NCBI RefSeq assembly: GCF_004153605.1
Contig: NZ_SDSI01000006.1
Location: 1-64,000 of the forward strand
Direction: 5' to 3'
DNA from: Qipengyuania_B thermophila
Lineage (GTDB): Bacteria > Pseudomonadota > Alphaproteobacteria > Sphingomonadales > Sphingomonadaceae
DNA: 64,000 nucleotides
Shown here: positions 25,716-33,929 of the stretch, piece after piece
Layout of the letters: every line of letters starts with the position of its first letter
Numbering within the stretch: position 1 is the stretch's first letter
The notes under the pieces: model-generated
Told to the model about the DNA's origin: nothing
What the model saw: the letters and a program-made list of their open reading frames with translations, nothing else
Databases searched by the model: none
Translations under genes and position numbers: made by a program

Positions 25716-26498
25716 TCAAGCGGCCGCCGCGTCGCCCCGGTCCGCTGCCTCCAGATACCGTCGCCCCGCTCCCTCGAGGACGAGGGCGGTCAGGCGACCG
25801 GTGCGATACGCGCCCGTGTCGATGGCGATGCGATTACCGTAATCGGCTGCGTCTTCAACTATTGTGTGTCCATGCACCACCACGTGCGAGTGGGGCGCGG
25901 TGTGCTTGATGAAACTTTCGCGGATCCACAACAGGCTCTCGCGGTCCTGTTCCTCAAGAGGACGGTTCGGCCGGATGCCGGCATGCACGAACACGTAATC
26001 GCCGGCGACGATGTACTCCTCGAAGCCTTGCAGGAACTCGCGGTGCCGCACCGGCACGAGGCTCGGCAGGCGCGCCAGCAGCTCGCCGACGGTGAGGGCG
26101 TTGTATTCGGCGACGGGAATGCCGTAGCTCAGGATCGTTTCGCGGCCGCCATGTTTCACGAAGGTGCGCAGCCGCGTCTCGTCGCGGAAGGCCTGAAGGA
26201 ACATCTCCTCGTGATTGCCGGCCAGGCACCGGACGCGCCGGCGGCCGGCCCAGGCCATCACCTGCTCGATCACGCCGGCGCTGTCATGGCCGCGATCGAC
26301 CAGATCGCCCAGCATGATCACCGTCGTGTCGGCCGGCCCCGCCTCGGCATCGTCCGCCTCGATCCGGTCGATCAGCTGCGCCAGCAGGTCCGAGCGTCCG
26401 TGCACGTCTCCGATGGCGTAGTACCGCTCTCCTTGCGGAACACTGGGCGGTTGCTGGGAGGAGCGGGGGCGCAGCAGATCGCGCAGAGATGTGAACAT
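25716..26498 (-). CDS. Metallophosphoesterase (serine/threonine phosphatase-like)
   Basis: 260 aa from the ATG at 26498; the start is uncertain because no good ribosome site is visible. The metal-binding motifs are in order: YAIGDVHGRSDLL (GDxHG), VIMLGDLVDRGHDS (GDxVDRG), CLAGNHEEM (GNHE), VHAGIRPNRPLEEQD and VVVHGHTIVE. This arrangement is that of PrpA/PrpB or diadenosine-tetraphosphatase-like protein phosphatases. The substrate is not deducible. The gene is 14 nt upstream of ugd, probably one transcript. Confidence 0.9.
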   Translation of the reverse strand: MFTSLRDLLRPRSSQQPPSVPQGERYYAIGDVHGRSDLLAQLIDRIEADDAEAGPADTTVIMLGDLVDRGHDSAGVIEQVMAWAGRRRVRCLAGNHEEMFLQAFRDETRLRTFVKHGGRETILSYGIPVAEYNALTVGELLARLPSLVPVRHREFLQGFEEYIVAGDYVFVHAGIRPNRPLEEQDRESLLWIRESFIKHTAPHSHVVVHGHTIVEDAADYGNRIAIDTGAYRTGRLTALVLEGAGRRYLEAADRGDAAAA

Positions 26499-26803
26499 AA
26501 CAACGACAGGGCCTGTGAGTGCGATCCGCTGGCGGATCCCGATGGCGGCTCGCCGGCCGTGGCCGATGTGCAGCCGCCACGCGCGCACTACGCCCTACCG
26601 GCTGAATCGTGCCCGAACAAGCTCCCGCATACGCCAGCCGGACTGCCTCGGACCAGACCGGGGTGGAAAAGGCTGTCGGGCGGTAACCTTCTTTGAAGCT
26701 GCTCCCTGTAAGCAGGCGTCGAGTCAGGGGGCGTTTGGGGGAACGGGGCGGTGACAGGGGCAGCACAAACGCCGCGCGGGCTGGCGCGGGGCGGCAAAAC
26801 GTG
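26499..26803. other. 305-nt intergenic region between divergent genes
   Basis: No convincing ORF. It contains a short palindrome, GATCCGC/GCGGATC at 26523-26538. It should hold the promoters of the phosphoesterase-ugd transcript and of the Nfr-like pair, but no clear -35/-10 pair could be chosen. Confidence 0.4.
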
Positions 26804-28231
26804 GTGAGCGCGGTGCAGGCGATCTACCACGAGCTGGTGGTGTTCGCAGCGGTGTGCTTCCTGCTGTCGAGTCTCGACGAGCTGGTGATCGACGCGCTCT
26901 ATGTGTGGGCGCGCGTGACCGGCCGCACGCGTCACCCTGTGCCGCCAGCCTGCCTTTTGGAGACCGGCGGCGGCGCCCTCGCGCCCCTGCCGGAGGCGGC
27001 CGCTCCGGGACGCGCCATGCATCCGCCGGCGGCCGTTCTCGTTCCTGCCTGGGACGAGGCGCTCGTGATCGGTGCGACCATCCGCCACATGCGCGCGGCG
27101 TGGAGCGATGAGCGGCCGGTGATCTTCGTCGGCTGCTACGCCAACGATCCCGCCACCGTGGCGGCGGCACGGACGGCGGGCATGGGTGACGGGCCCGAGG
27201 TCCGGCTCGTCCGGCTGGAGAGGGCCGGACCGACGAGCAAGGCCGACTGCCTCAACCACCTGTTCGCCGCCCTGTGCGCCCACGAGGCCGAGCGGGGCGA
27301 GCGCTTCGGCTTCGTCGTGCTGCACGATGCCGAGGACATGGTCGATCCGGCCGCGCTGACTGTCATGCGCGATGCGCTTGCCCGCTGCGACTTCGTGCAA
27401 TTGCCGGTGCTCGCGCTGCCGCAGGCACAGTCGCGCTGGATCGCCGGGCACTACTGCGACGAATTCGCCGAGGCGCACGCCAAGACCATGGTGGTGCGCG
27501 ACGCGCTCGGGGCGGCGCTCCCGGCCGCGGGCGTGGGCTGCGCCATCGGACGTACCATGCTGGACCGGCTGGCGGAGACGCATCCCGGACACGGCCCGTT
27601 CGGCGCCGGCTCGCTGGTGGAGGATTACGAGTGCGGGCTCGAGATCGCCCGGCTGGGCGGCCGGAGCCGCTTCGTCCGCGTGCGCCGTGCCGACGGCCGG
27701 CTGGTGGCGACGCGGGCGTATTTTCCGGCCACCTTGACGGCTGCGGTGCGGCAGAAAACCCGCTGGACGCACGGGATCGCCTTTCAGGGTTGGGACCGGA
27801 TCGGGTGGCCGGGGCGGCTGCGTGACCGCTACATGCTGGCCCGCGATCGCCGGGGACCGCTGGGCGCGGGGCTGCTGGCGCTTGCGTATGGCCTGCTCGT
27901 CCTGACCGGCGCCGGGCTGGTCCTGCGCGAGGCGGGGCTGGTGCCGCCCCTCAGCCTCACGCCCGGAATGCGCGTGCTGTTGACCGTCAACGGCGCCTTT
28001 CTTCTGTGGCGTGCAGCGCTGCGGGCGATGTTCACCGCCCGCGAACATGGCTGGCGCGAGGGTGTTCGGGCCATCGGGCGGATCGTGATCGCCAACATCA
28101 TCGCGATCATGTCGGCGCGCCGGGCCCTTGCCGCCTATCTGCGCGCCCTGCGCGGGGGCGAGGTGCGCTGGGACAAGACCGAGCACACGCACCATCCGGC
28201 CTCGCTCCTGCCGCTGCGCCAAGCGGCGTGA
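26804..28231 (+). CDS. Membrane glycosyltransferase, NfrB-like, without MshEN domain
   Basis: 475 aa from a GTG at 26804; the longer frame to 26693 adds an Arg/Gly-rich leader unlike membrane GTs. A membrane segment (VVFAAVCFLLSSLDELVIDAL) is followed by a GT2 domain: AAVLVPAWDEALVIGATI, the metal site FVVLHDAEDMVDP, VGCAIGR, EDYECGLEIARLGG and the QKTRWTHGI motif equivalent to QxxRW. Three or four C-terminal helices follow. The layout matches E. coli NfrB, the phage N4 adsorption glycosyltransferase, but stops before the c-di-GMP-binding MshEN domain. It should polymerise a sugar and pass it across the inner membrane. TGATG couples it to the next gene. Confidence 0.82.
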   Translation: MSAVQAIYHELVVFAAVCFLLSSLDELVIDALYVWARVTGRTRHPVPPACLLETGGGALAPLPEAAAPGRAMHPPAAVLVPAWDEALVIGATIRHMRAAWSDERPVIFVGCYANDPATVAAARTAGMGDGPEVRLVRLERAGPTSKADCLNHLFAALCAHEAERGERFGFVVLHDAEDMVDPAALTVMRDALARCDFVQLPVLALPQAQSRWIAGHYCDEFAEAHAKTMVVRDALGAALPAAGVGCAIGRTMLDRLAETHPGHGPFGAGSLVEDYECGLEIARLGGRSRFVRVRRADGRLVATRAYFPATLTAAVRQKTRWTHGIAFQGWDRIGWPGRLRDRYMLARDRRGPLGAGLLALAYGLLVLTGAGLVLREAGLVPPLSLTPGMRVLLTVNGAFLLWRAALRAMFTAREHGWREGVRAIGRIVIANIIAIMSARRALAAYLRALRGGEVRWDKTEHTHHPASLLPLRQAA

Positions 28232-29379
28232 TGGTCGTGGCGGCGACGAGGCGCGGCGCGCCCCTGCGGGCGGCGGGTGTGCTGCTGGCGGCGTGGATTG
28301 CGGTCCGCGCGCTCAGCCACGCCGGGCTGCCGCTGCCCGCCGAGGTTCGGCCCGGCGCGCGCGCGGCGTTCCTGCCTACCCCTGTCACGCTCCACGCGGC
28401 GGCTGTGCGGGGGCCAACGCACACCCGGCCGGCGACACGGCGCAGCGCGGCGCTCCACCCGCCCCTGCCGCTGTGGGCGGGTTTGCCACCGCACGCGCCG
28501 ACAGGGCCTGTGCGGCACGACGGGAAGTGGGCGGCGAGGTGTGCCTCGTGCGCTGCGCGGCCCGCCGCGCCGGACGGGGCCGCGGGGCCGCAGGCTTGGG
28601 CGGTCGTCACCCCGGCCGGCGGCATGGCACTTGGATTCCCGCCCGTGTCGGCGAGCCTCCCCGCCGCACCTCTGCCGGTTCCGGTGCCGGTGCCGATGAG
28701 AGCGGCCAGGGCAAGGGGCACGCCGTGGTCGGCGGATGGCTGGGTGCTGGTGCGCTCCTCCGGCGGCAGCGCCGACCCCGCACGCGCCGTGCCCGCACGC
28801 GCGGTGCTCGGCGGGAGCCAGGCCGGGCTGGTCGTCCGCCATGCGCTGAGCCGTTCCGCCGTCGTGCAGAGCGCTGTCTACGCGCGCGTCAGCCGGTCCT
28901 TTGGCGCGGCCCGCGAAAGCGGAGCGGCGGCGGGGGTCCAAATCTCGCTCGCCGCGCCGGTGCCGATGACCGTCCATGCCGAACTGCGCGTCACCGACCG
29001 CGAACAGGGGACCGATGTGTCGCCCGCCCTGTTCGTCAGCGGCGGCGTTCACGACCGGGCGCTTGGCGCCGGCGTCACGCTGCGCGCTTTCGGGCAGGCC
29101 GGCTATGCCGGCGGAGAACACGCGACCGCCTTCGTCGACGGTCAAACGGTGGTCGAGCGCGAAGTCGTGGCAACGGGGAAGGCGAACCTGCGTCTCGGCG
29201 CGGGAGTGTGGGGCGGAGCGCAGCGCGGCGCAGAGCGTTTCGAGGCGGGGCCGCAGGTGGCGCTCGACCTGCCCGCCGGCCGCGGCCGCGTCCGGGTCGA
29301 GGCCAGCTACCGCCTTCGCCTCGCCGGCGAGGCGCAGCCGTCCGGCGGACCGGTGCTGTCACTTGCCGCAGGGTTCTGA
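28231..29379 (+). CDS. Outer-membrane barrel-like protein, NfrA C-terminal-like
   Basis: 382 aa, coupled to the preceding glycosyltransferase by TGATG. A hydrophobic N-terminus (AAGVLLAAWIAVRALSHAG) leads into about 140 residues of Pro/Ala/Arg-rich low complexity. From about residue 165 there are alternating amphipathic strands (GWVLVRSSG, AGLVVRHALSRSAVVQSAVYARVS, VRVEASYRLRLAG) and the chain ends in Phe, as outer-membrane barrels do. This fits the barrel module of NfrA, the N4 receptor, without its TPR region. I infer an export channel for the glycan made by the upstream enzyme. Family assignment rests on context and barrel pattern. Confidence 0.6.
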   Translation: MVVAATRRGAPLRAAGVLLAAWIAVRALSHAGLPLPAEVRPGARAAFLPTPVTLHAAAVRGPTHTRPATRRSAALHPPLPLWAGLPPHAPTGPVRHDGKWAARCASCAARPAAPDGAAGPQAWAVVTPAGGMALGFPPVSASLPAAPLPVPVPVPMRAARARGTPWSADGWVLVRSSGGSADPARAVPARAVLGGSQAGLVVRHALSRSAVVQSAVYARVSRSFGAARESGAAAGVQISLAAPVPMTVHAELRVTDREQGTDVSPALFVSGGVHDRALGAGVTLRAFGQAGYAGGEHATAFVDGQTVVEREVVATGKANLRLGAGVWGGAQRGAERFEAGPQVALDLPAGRGRVRVEASYRLRLAGEAQPSGGPVLSLAAGF

Positions 29380-29434
29380 AGCGGGCCGCGCGGGGGAGCC
29401 TTGCGCCGCAAGTTCCCGGCGCTAGGGTTCGGCC

Positions 29435-30345
<911 letters not shown>

Positions 30346-30349
<4 letters not shown>

Positions 30350-31116
30350 CGCCGCACGCCGTCATCCGCGCGGCTCTGTGCCTTGTAGCCGCGGCGGCGT
30401 GCATGGGCCAGCGTGACGCGATCCTCGTTCCGGAGGTGTCGCAGCACGAGGTCGCCGTGCGGCAGGGCTTCACCGGCACCGAGCTGCTGCTGTTCGGCGC
30501 CATTCTCGATCCCGCCGGACGCCGGGCGGGCGAAAGCTACGACATCGTGGTGGTGCTCAAGGGCCCGTCGCAGGCTATCCGCTTGCGCGAGAAGGAGCAG
30601 GTCGGCGGCATCTGGATCAACGCCGACAGCACCGATTTCCGCTCCGCGCCGGCCTTCTTCGCCGTCTCCTCGACCCGCCCGATCCGCGAGATCGTCGACG
30701 AGCGCACGGCCGCGATCTTCGAATTCGGCACCCGCTTCATCCAGCTCTCGCCAAGCGGCATCATCGAGAGCGCGGAGCAGCGGCGCTTCGCCGAGGGGCT
30801 GGTCGATCTGCGGCGGCGGCAGGGGCTCTTCAGCGAGGACGAGAACGGCGTGCGCCTGAGCGAGGGCGTGCTTTACCAGGCGCGGATCTATCTGCCGTCG
30901 AACGTCGTCACCGGTCTGTACACCGCCGAAACCTTTGCCGTGGCCCGCGGCCGGGTCATCGCCTCGGCCGAGGCGCAGGTGCGGGTCGAGAAGGTCGGCT
31001 TCGAACGCGCGATCGCCGACATGGCCGAGCGCCGCTCGCTGCTCTACGGGGCGCTTGCGGTGCTGCTGTCAGTCGGGACCGGCTGGCTCGCCGGACGCGC
31101 CTTCGCCCTCATCTGA
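30346..31116 (+). CDS. TIGR02186 family membrane-anchored protein
   Basis: 256 aa from the GTG at 30346, which overlaps the TSUP stop as GTGA. An N-terminal signal (AALCLVAAAACMG) precedes a periplasmic beta-rich domain (ILVPEVSQHEVAVRQGFTGTELLLFGAI, YDIVVVLKGP) and a single C-terminal membrane helix (LYGALAVLLSVGTGWLAGRAF). This is the organisation of TIGR02186, found next to TauE/SafE-like genes. It probably assists the transporter from the periplasmic side; no activity is known. Confidence 0.88.
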
Positions 31117-31200
31117 GCACCGGCAGGCAAGGCGCCATTGGCAGCGTGTTAACCGTTGCCGGTGCATGAGGCTGGCTCCATCCGGCAAGGACCAGCGCCC

Positions 31201-32967
31201 GTGAACGACATTTCCCGCCATGACAGCAGAGGCTTCAACCCGGCGATGCGGATCCCGCATCCGGTGCCGGCGGAACTTCGGGCGGCGCCTGCCTCGCAGG
31301 GCGCCGACGCTCCGGCGCCCCAGCGCCCTGCCGCCGCGGCCGACGAGGTGCCCGGCGACAGCGGCAACAGCAACACGCCGATCGGCGTCATCGTCGACGT
31401 GTCGGGCGCGGGCGCGCTGATCGCCATCGACCCGCAGCGGCTTGGCGAGTGCATGGACGATCCCGACCCGGCGATCACCCAGACAGGACAGGTCGGAAGC
31501 CAGATCAAGGTCAAGGTCGGCAATTACTGGCTGCTCGCCAGCATTCGCAACCAGAAGCAGGACCGGAAAGCCGGAGGCGGGATCCTCGCCGACATCGACT
31601 TCCTTGGCGAAGGCAGCGTGGAGAAGCTGACCGGCCGGGTCTACCATTTCCGCCGCGGGGTCACCCGCTATCCGGTCCCCGGCGCGCTGATCTATCCGAC
31701 CAGCACCGAGGATCTGAAGCAGATCTATTCGAGCGACGGGCGACCGAACATCGAGATCGGCCGCGTCTACCCGACCCGCGACATCCGAGCCGGCCTCTAC
31801 ATCGACGCCATGCTGGGCAAGCACTTCGCCCTGCTGGGCTCGACCGGCACCGGCAAGTCGACCAGCGCCGCGCTGATCCTGCACCGCATCTGCGAGGCCG
31901 CGCCCGAAGGGCACATCGTGATGATCGACCCCCACGGCGAATATTCGGCCGCATTCCGGCACACCGGCATCATCTTCGACGTCTCGAATCTCAACATGCC
32001 CTACTGGCTGATGAACTTCGAGGAGCATTGCGAGATCCTGCTGACCAGCCGCGACGCCGAGCGGCAGGTCGACGCCGACATTCTGGCCAAGTGCCTGCTG
32101 GTCGCCCGCAAGAAGAGCCGGCTGGCCGAATCGCTCGGGAAGATCACGGTCGACTCGCCAATCCCCTACCTCCTGTCCGACCTCAGCGCCGAGCTTCAGG
32201 CGCAGATGGGCAAGCTCGACAAGGCGACCTCGTCCGCGCCCTACATCCGCATCAAGGCCAAGCTGGACGAGGTGAAATCCGACCCCCGTTACCAGTTCCT
32301 GTTTTCCGGCATGCTGGTCGGCGACACGATGGCCGACTTCATCGCCAAGATCTTCCGCATGCCGGCCGACGGCAAGCCGATCGCGATCATCGACGTGTCG
32401 GGTGTGCCGTCCGACATCACCGCCACCGTCGTCGCCGTGCTCAGCCGGCTGGTGTTCGACTTCGCCATCTGGGGCCGGGAGGAGAAGCCGCGGCCGATCC
32501 TGCTGGTCTGCGAGGAAGCGCACCGCTACGTGCCGAACGAAGCCAATGCCGATGGCAACTCGGTCGGCCGCATCCTCAGCCGCATCGCCAAGGAGGGCCG
32601 CAAATACGGCATCAGCCTCGGCCTCATCACGCAGCGGCCGTCCGACCTTGCCGAAGGGGTGCTGTCGCAGTGCGGCACCATCATCTCGATGCGGCTGAAC
32701 AACGAGCGGGACCAGTCCTTCGTGAAGGCCGCCATGCCCGAAGGCGCGCGCGGCTTCCTCGACTCCATCTCCGCCCTGCGCAACCGCGAGTGCATCATCT
32801 GCGGCGAGGGTGTGTCGATCCCCATCCGCGTCTCCTTCGACAATCTCGACGAAGCCAAGCGGCCGGCCTCCGAAGACCCCAGCTTCGTCGAACTGTGGAG
32901 CCAGGCGGGCGGGGAAGAGGACGCGGTGCGGCGCACGGTGCAGCGCTGGCGCGCGCAGGCCGGCTGA
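31201..32967 (+). CDS. HerA-like ATPase (DUF87)
   Basis: 588 aa from a GTG at 31201, with AAGGA 9 nt upstream. After a Pro/Ala-rich leader comes a HAS-barrel-like beta region (VGSQIKVKVGNYWLLASI, about 95-135). The FtsK/HerA ATPase core carries Walker A GSTGTGKSTSA near residue 215, IVMIDPHGEYSA, Walker B ILLVCEEAHRYVP near residue 433 and the arginine-finger/sensor part SLGLITQRPSDL. HerA hexamers translocate DNA with the nuclease NurA in archaea; bacterial homologues act in repair or defence. No NurA or defence nuclease lies beside it, so its role here is open. Confidence 0.92.
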   Translation: MNDISRHDSRGFNPAMRIPHPVPAELRAAPASQGADAPAPQRPAAAADEVPGDSGNSNTPIGVIVDVSGAGALIAIDPQRLGECMDDPDPAITQTGQVGSQIKVKVGNYWLLASIRNQKQDRKAGGGILADIDFLGEGSVEKLTGRVYHFRRGVTRYPVPGALIYPTSTEDLKQIYSSDGRPNIEIGRVYPTRDIRAGLYIDAMLGKHFALLGSTGTGKSTSAALILHRICEAAPEGHIVMIDPHGEYSAAFRHTGIIFDVSNLNMPYWLMNFEEHCEILLTSRDAERQVDADILAKCLLVARKKSRLAESLGKITVDSPIPYLLSDLSAELQAQMGKLDKATSSAPYIRIKAKLDEVKSDPRYQFLFSGMLVGDTMADFIAKIFRMPADGKPIAIIDVSGVPSDITATVVAVLSRLVFDFAIWGREEKPRPILLVCEEAHRYVPNEANADGNSVGRILSRIAKEGRKYGISLGLITQRPSDLAEGVLSQCGTIISMRLNNERDQSFVKAAMPEGARGFLDSISALRNRECIICGEGVSIPIRVSFDNLDEAKRPASEDPSFVELWSQAGGEEDAVRRTVQRWRAQAG

Positions 32968-32981
32968 TCCGGCCCGATCAG
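32964..32981. terminator. Small hairpin spanning both stop codons
   Basis: CTGATC (32964-32969) and GATCAG (32976-32981) flank a 6-nt loop and include the stops of the HerA-like gene and of queE, which end only 10 nt apart. It may act on both transcripts; it is short and lacks a T-tract. Confidence 0.3.
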
Positions 32982-33712
32982 GTGCCGCGCGTGTCCCCGT
33001 AGAGGTGGATGTGGAGCCGGTCCGACAGCCGCAGGCCGTGGGCAAGGCACATCGGGGCGAGCCAGCGCTGACGCGCGTGCAGGGTCGCGCTGTCCGTGCC
33101 TTCCGCCATCAGGAAGGTCCGCTCCGCCGGCAGGCCGTGCTCCTCCATCAGTGCCAGCACCTCGTCCACATCCCCGGGCTGCGCCACCACGAACTTGAAG
33201 AAGGCGCGCGGATCGGCGGCATAGGCGGCGAGGCGTCCGGGCAGCAGGGCGAGCGCAGCCGGGTTGCCGCTGTGCGCGAGCTTCGGGCTGACATTGTACT
33301 GCGTCACCCGCGCGTCGAGCGCGGCGGGAGCGCGGGTGGTGCCGTTCGTCTCCACCTCCACCGCCATGTCCGGAAGGTGGTCGAGCAGCCGGGCGAGCGC
33401 CGCCCCCTGGAGCAGCGGTTCGCCGCCGGTGATGACGAGCCGGCGCTGTCCCAGCGCGGCGATGCGCGCGGCGACCTCGGCTTCCTCCAGCGTGATCTGG
33501 TTCGCCGCGCGCGCGTGCCGCACGCCGCCGCGGTGGAAGCGGTTGTCGCCCTCGAAATGCCAGGTGTAGGGCGTATCGCACCACACGCAGGCAAGGTTGC
33601 AGCGCGACAGCCGGACGAAGGCGACGGGCGTGCCGATGCTCGGCCCCTCGCCTTGCAGCGAGGCGAAGATCTCCGGCTCGCCGGGCGCCTGCGTCGCGAG
33701 GGTCAGGGGCAC
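32978..33712 (-). CDS. queE: 7-carboxy-7-deazaguanine synthase
   Basis: 244 aa from a GTG at 33712, with GAGGAG about 10 nt upstream. The radical-SAM cysteines are C38, C42 and C45 in CNLACVWC, slightly different from the classical CxxxCxxC spacing loop but correct for QueE (C-x3-C-x2-C). IFASLQGEGPSIGTPVAFVRLS opens the protein, and VITGGEPLLQ and FKFVVAQPGDVDEV follow. It converts carboxytetrahydropterin to CDG on the route to queuosine. No other que gene is in the window and no preQ1 riboswitch was seen upstream. Confidence 0.94.
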   Translation of the reverse strand: MPLTLATQAPGEPEIFASLQGEGPSIGTPVAFVRLSRCNLACVWCDTPYTWHFEGDNRFHRGGVRHARAANQITLEEAEVAARIAALGQRRLVITGGEPLLQGAALARLLDHLPDMAVEVETNGTTRAPAALDARVTQYNVSPKLAHSGNPAALALLPGRLAAYAADPRAFFKFVVAQPGDVDEVLALMEEHGLPAERTFLMAEGTDSATLHARQRWLAPMCLAHGLRLSDRLHIHLYGDTRGT

Positions 33713-33737
33713 GCCTCGTCGCTCCTCAGCCACACAT

Positions 33738-33758
33738 GGACCGCATGTGACACGGTCC
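33738..33758. repeat. Hairpin beside the assembly join
   Basis: GGACCG (33738-33743) pairs with CGGTCC (33753-33758), loop 9 nt. It lies between the queE start and the first copy of the 40-nt repeat. Confidence 0.4.
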
Positions 33759-33839
33759 AGAAGAACAAGAACACGCCGCCCCGTGCAGGCGGGCGGATNA
33801 GAAGAACAAGAACACGCCGCCCCGTGCAGGCGGGCGGAT
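33759..33839. repeat. Exact 40-nt direct repeat flanking an N (assembly join)
   Basis: Copy 1 (33759-33798) and copy 2 (33800-33839) are identical over 40 nt and separated by a single N at 33799. This is the typical signature of two contig ends that overlap but were joined with a placeholder. The biological sequence probably has one copy. Confidence 0.85.
33801..33839 (-). terminator. Rho-independent terminator of valS
   Basis: On the minus strand, about 90 nt after the valS stop, CCGCCC (of CCGCCCGCCTGC) pairs with GGGCGG and is followed by CGTGTTCTTGTTCTTCT, a T-rich tail. An identical second copy at 33760-33798 is part of the apparent assembly duplication. Confidence 0.6.
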
Positions 33840-33929
33840 TGAATCGGCAGGTCGGCTCGCATCATCATCATTCCGGGTGTCTGGCATGGTGGCCGCCCGT
33901 AGGAAACGCTGGCCTCCCGCCTCGCGCCG

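Noticed and set aside
33759..33839. Tandem repeat or CRISPR-like unit
   Set aside because: Only two copies, separated by an N, with no spacer; best explained by unmerged contig ends.
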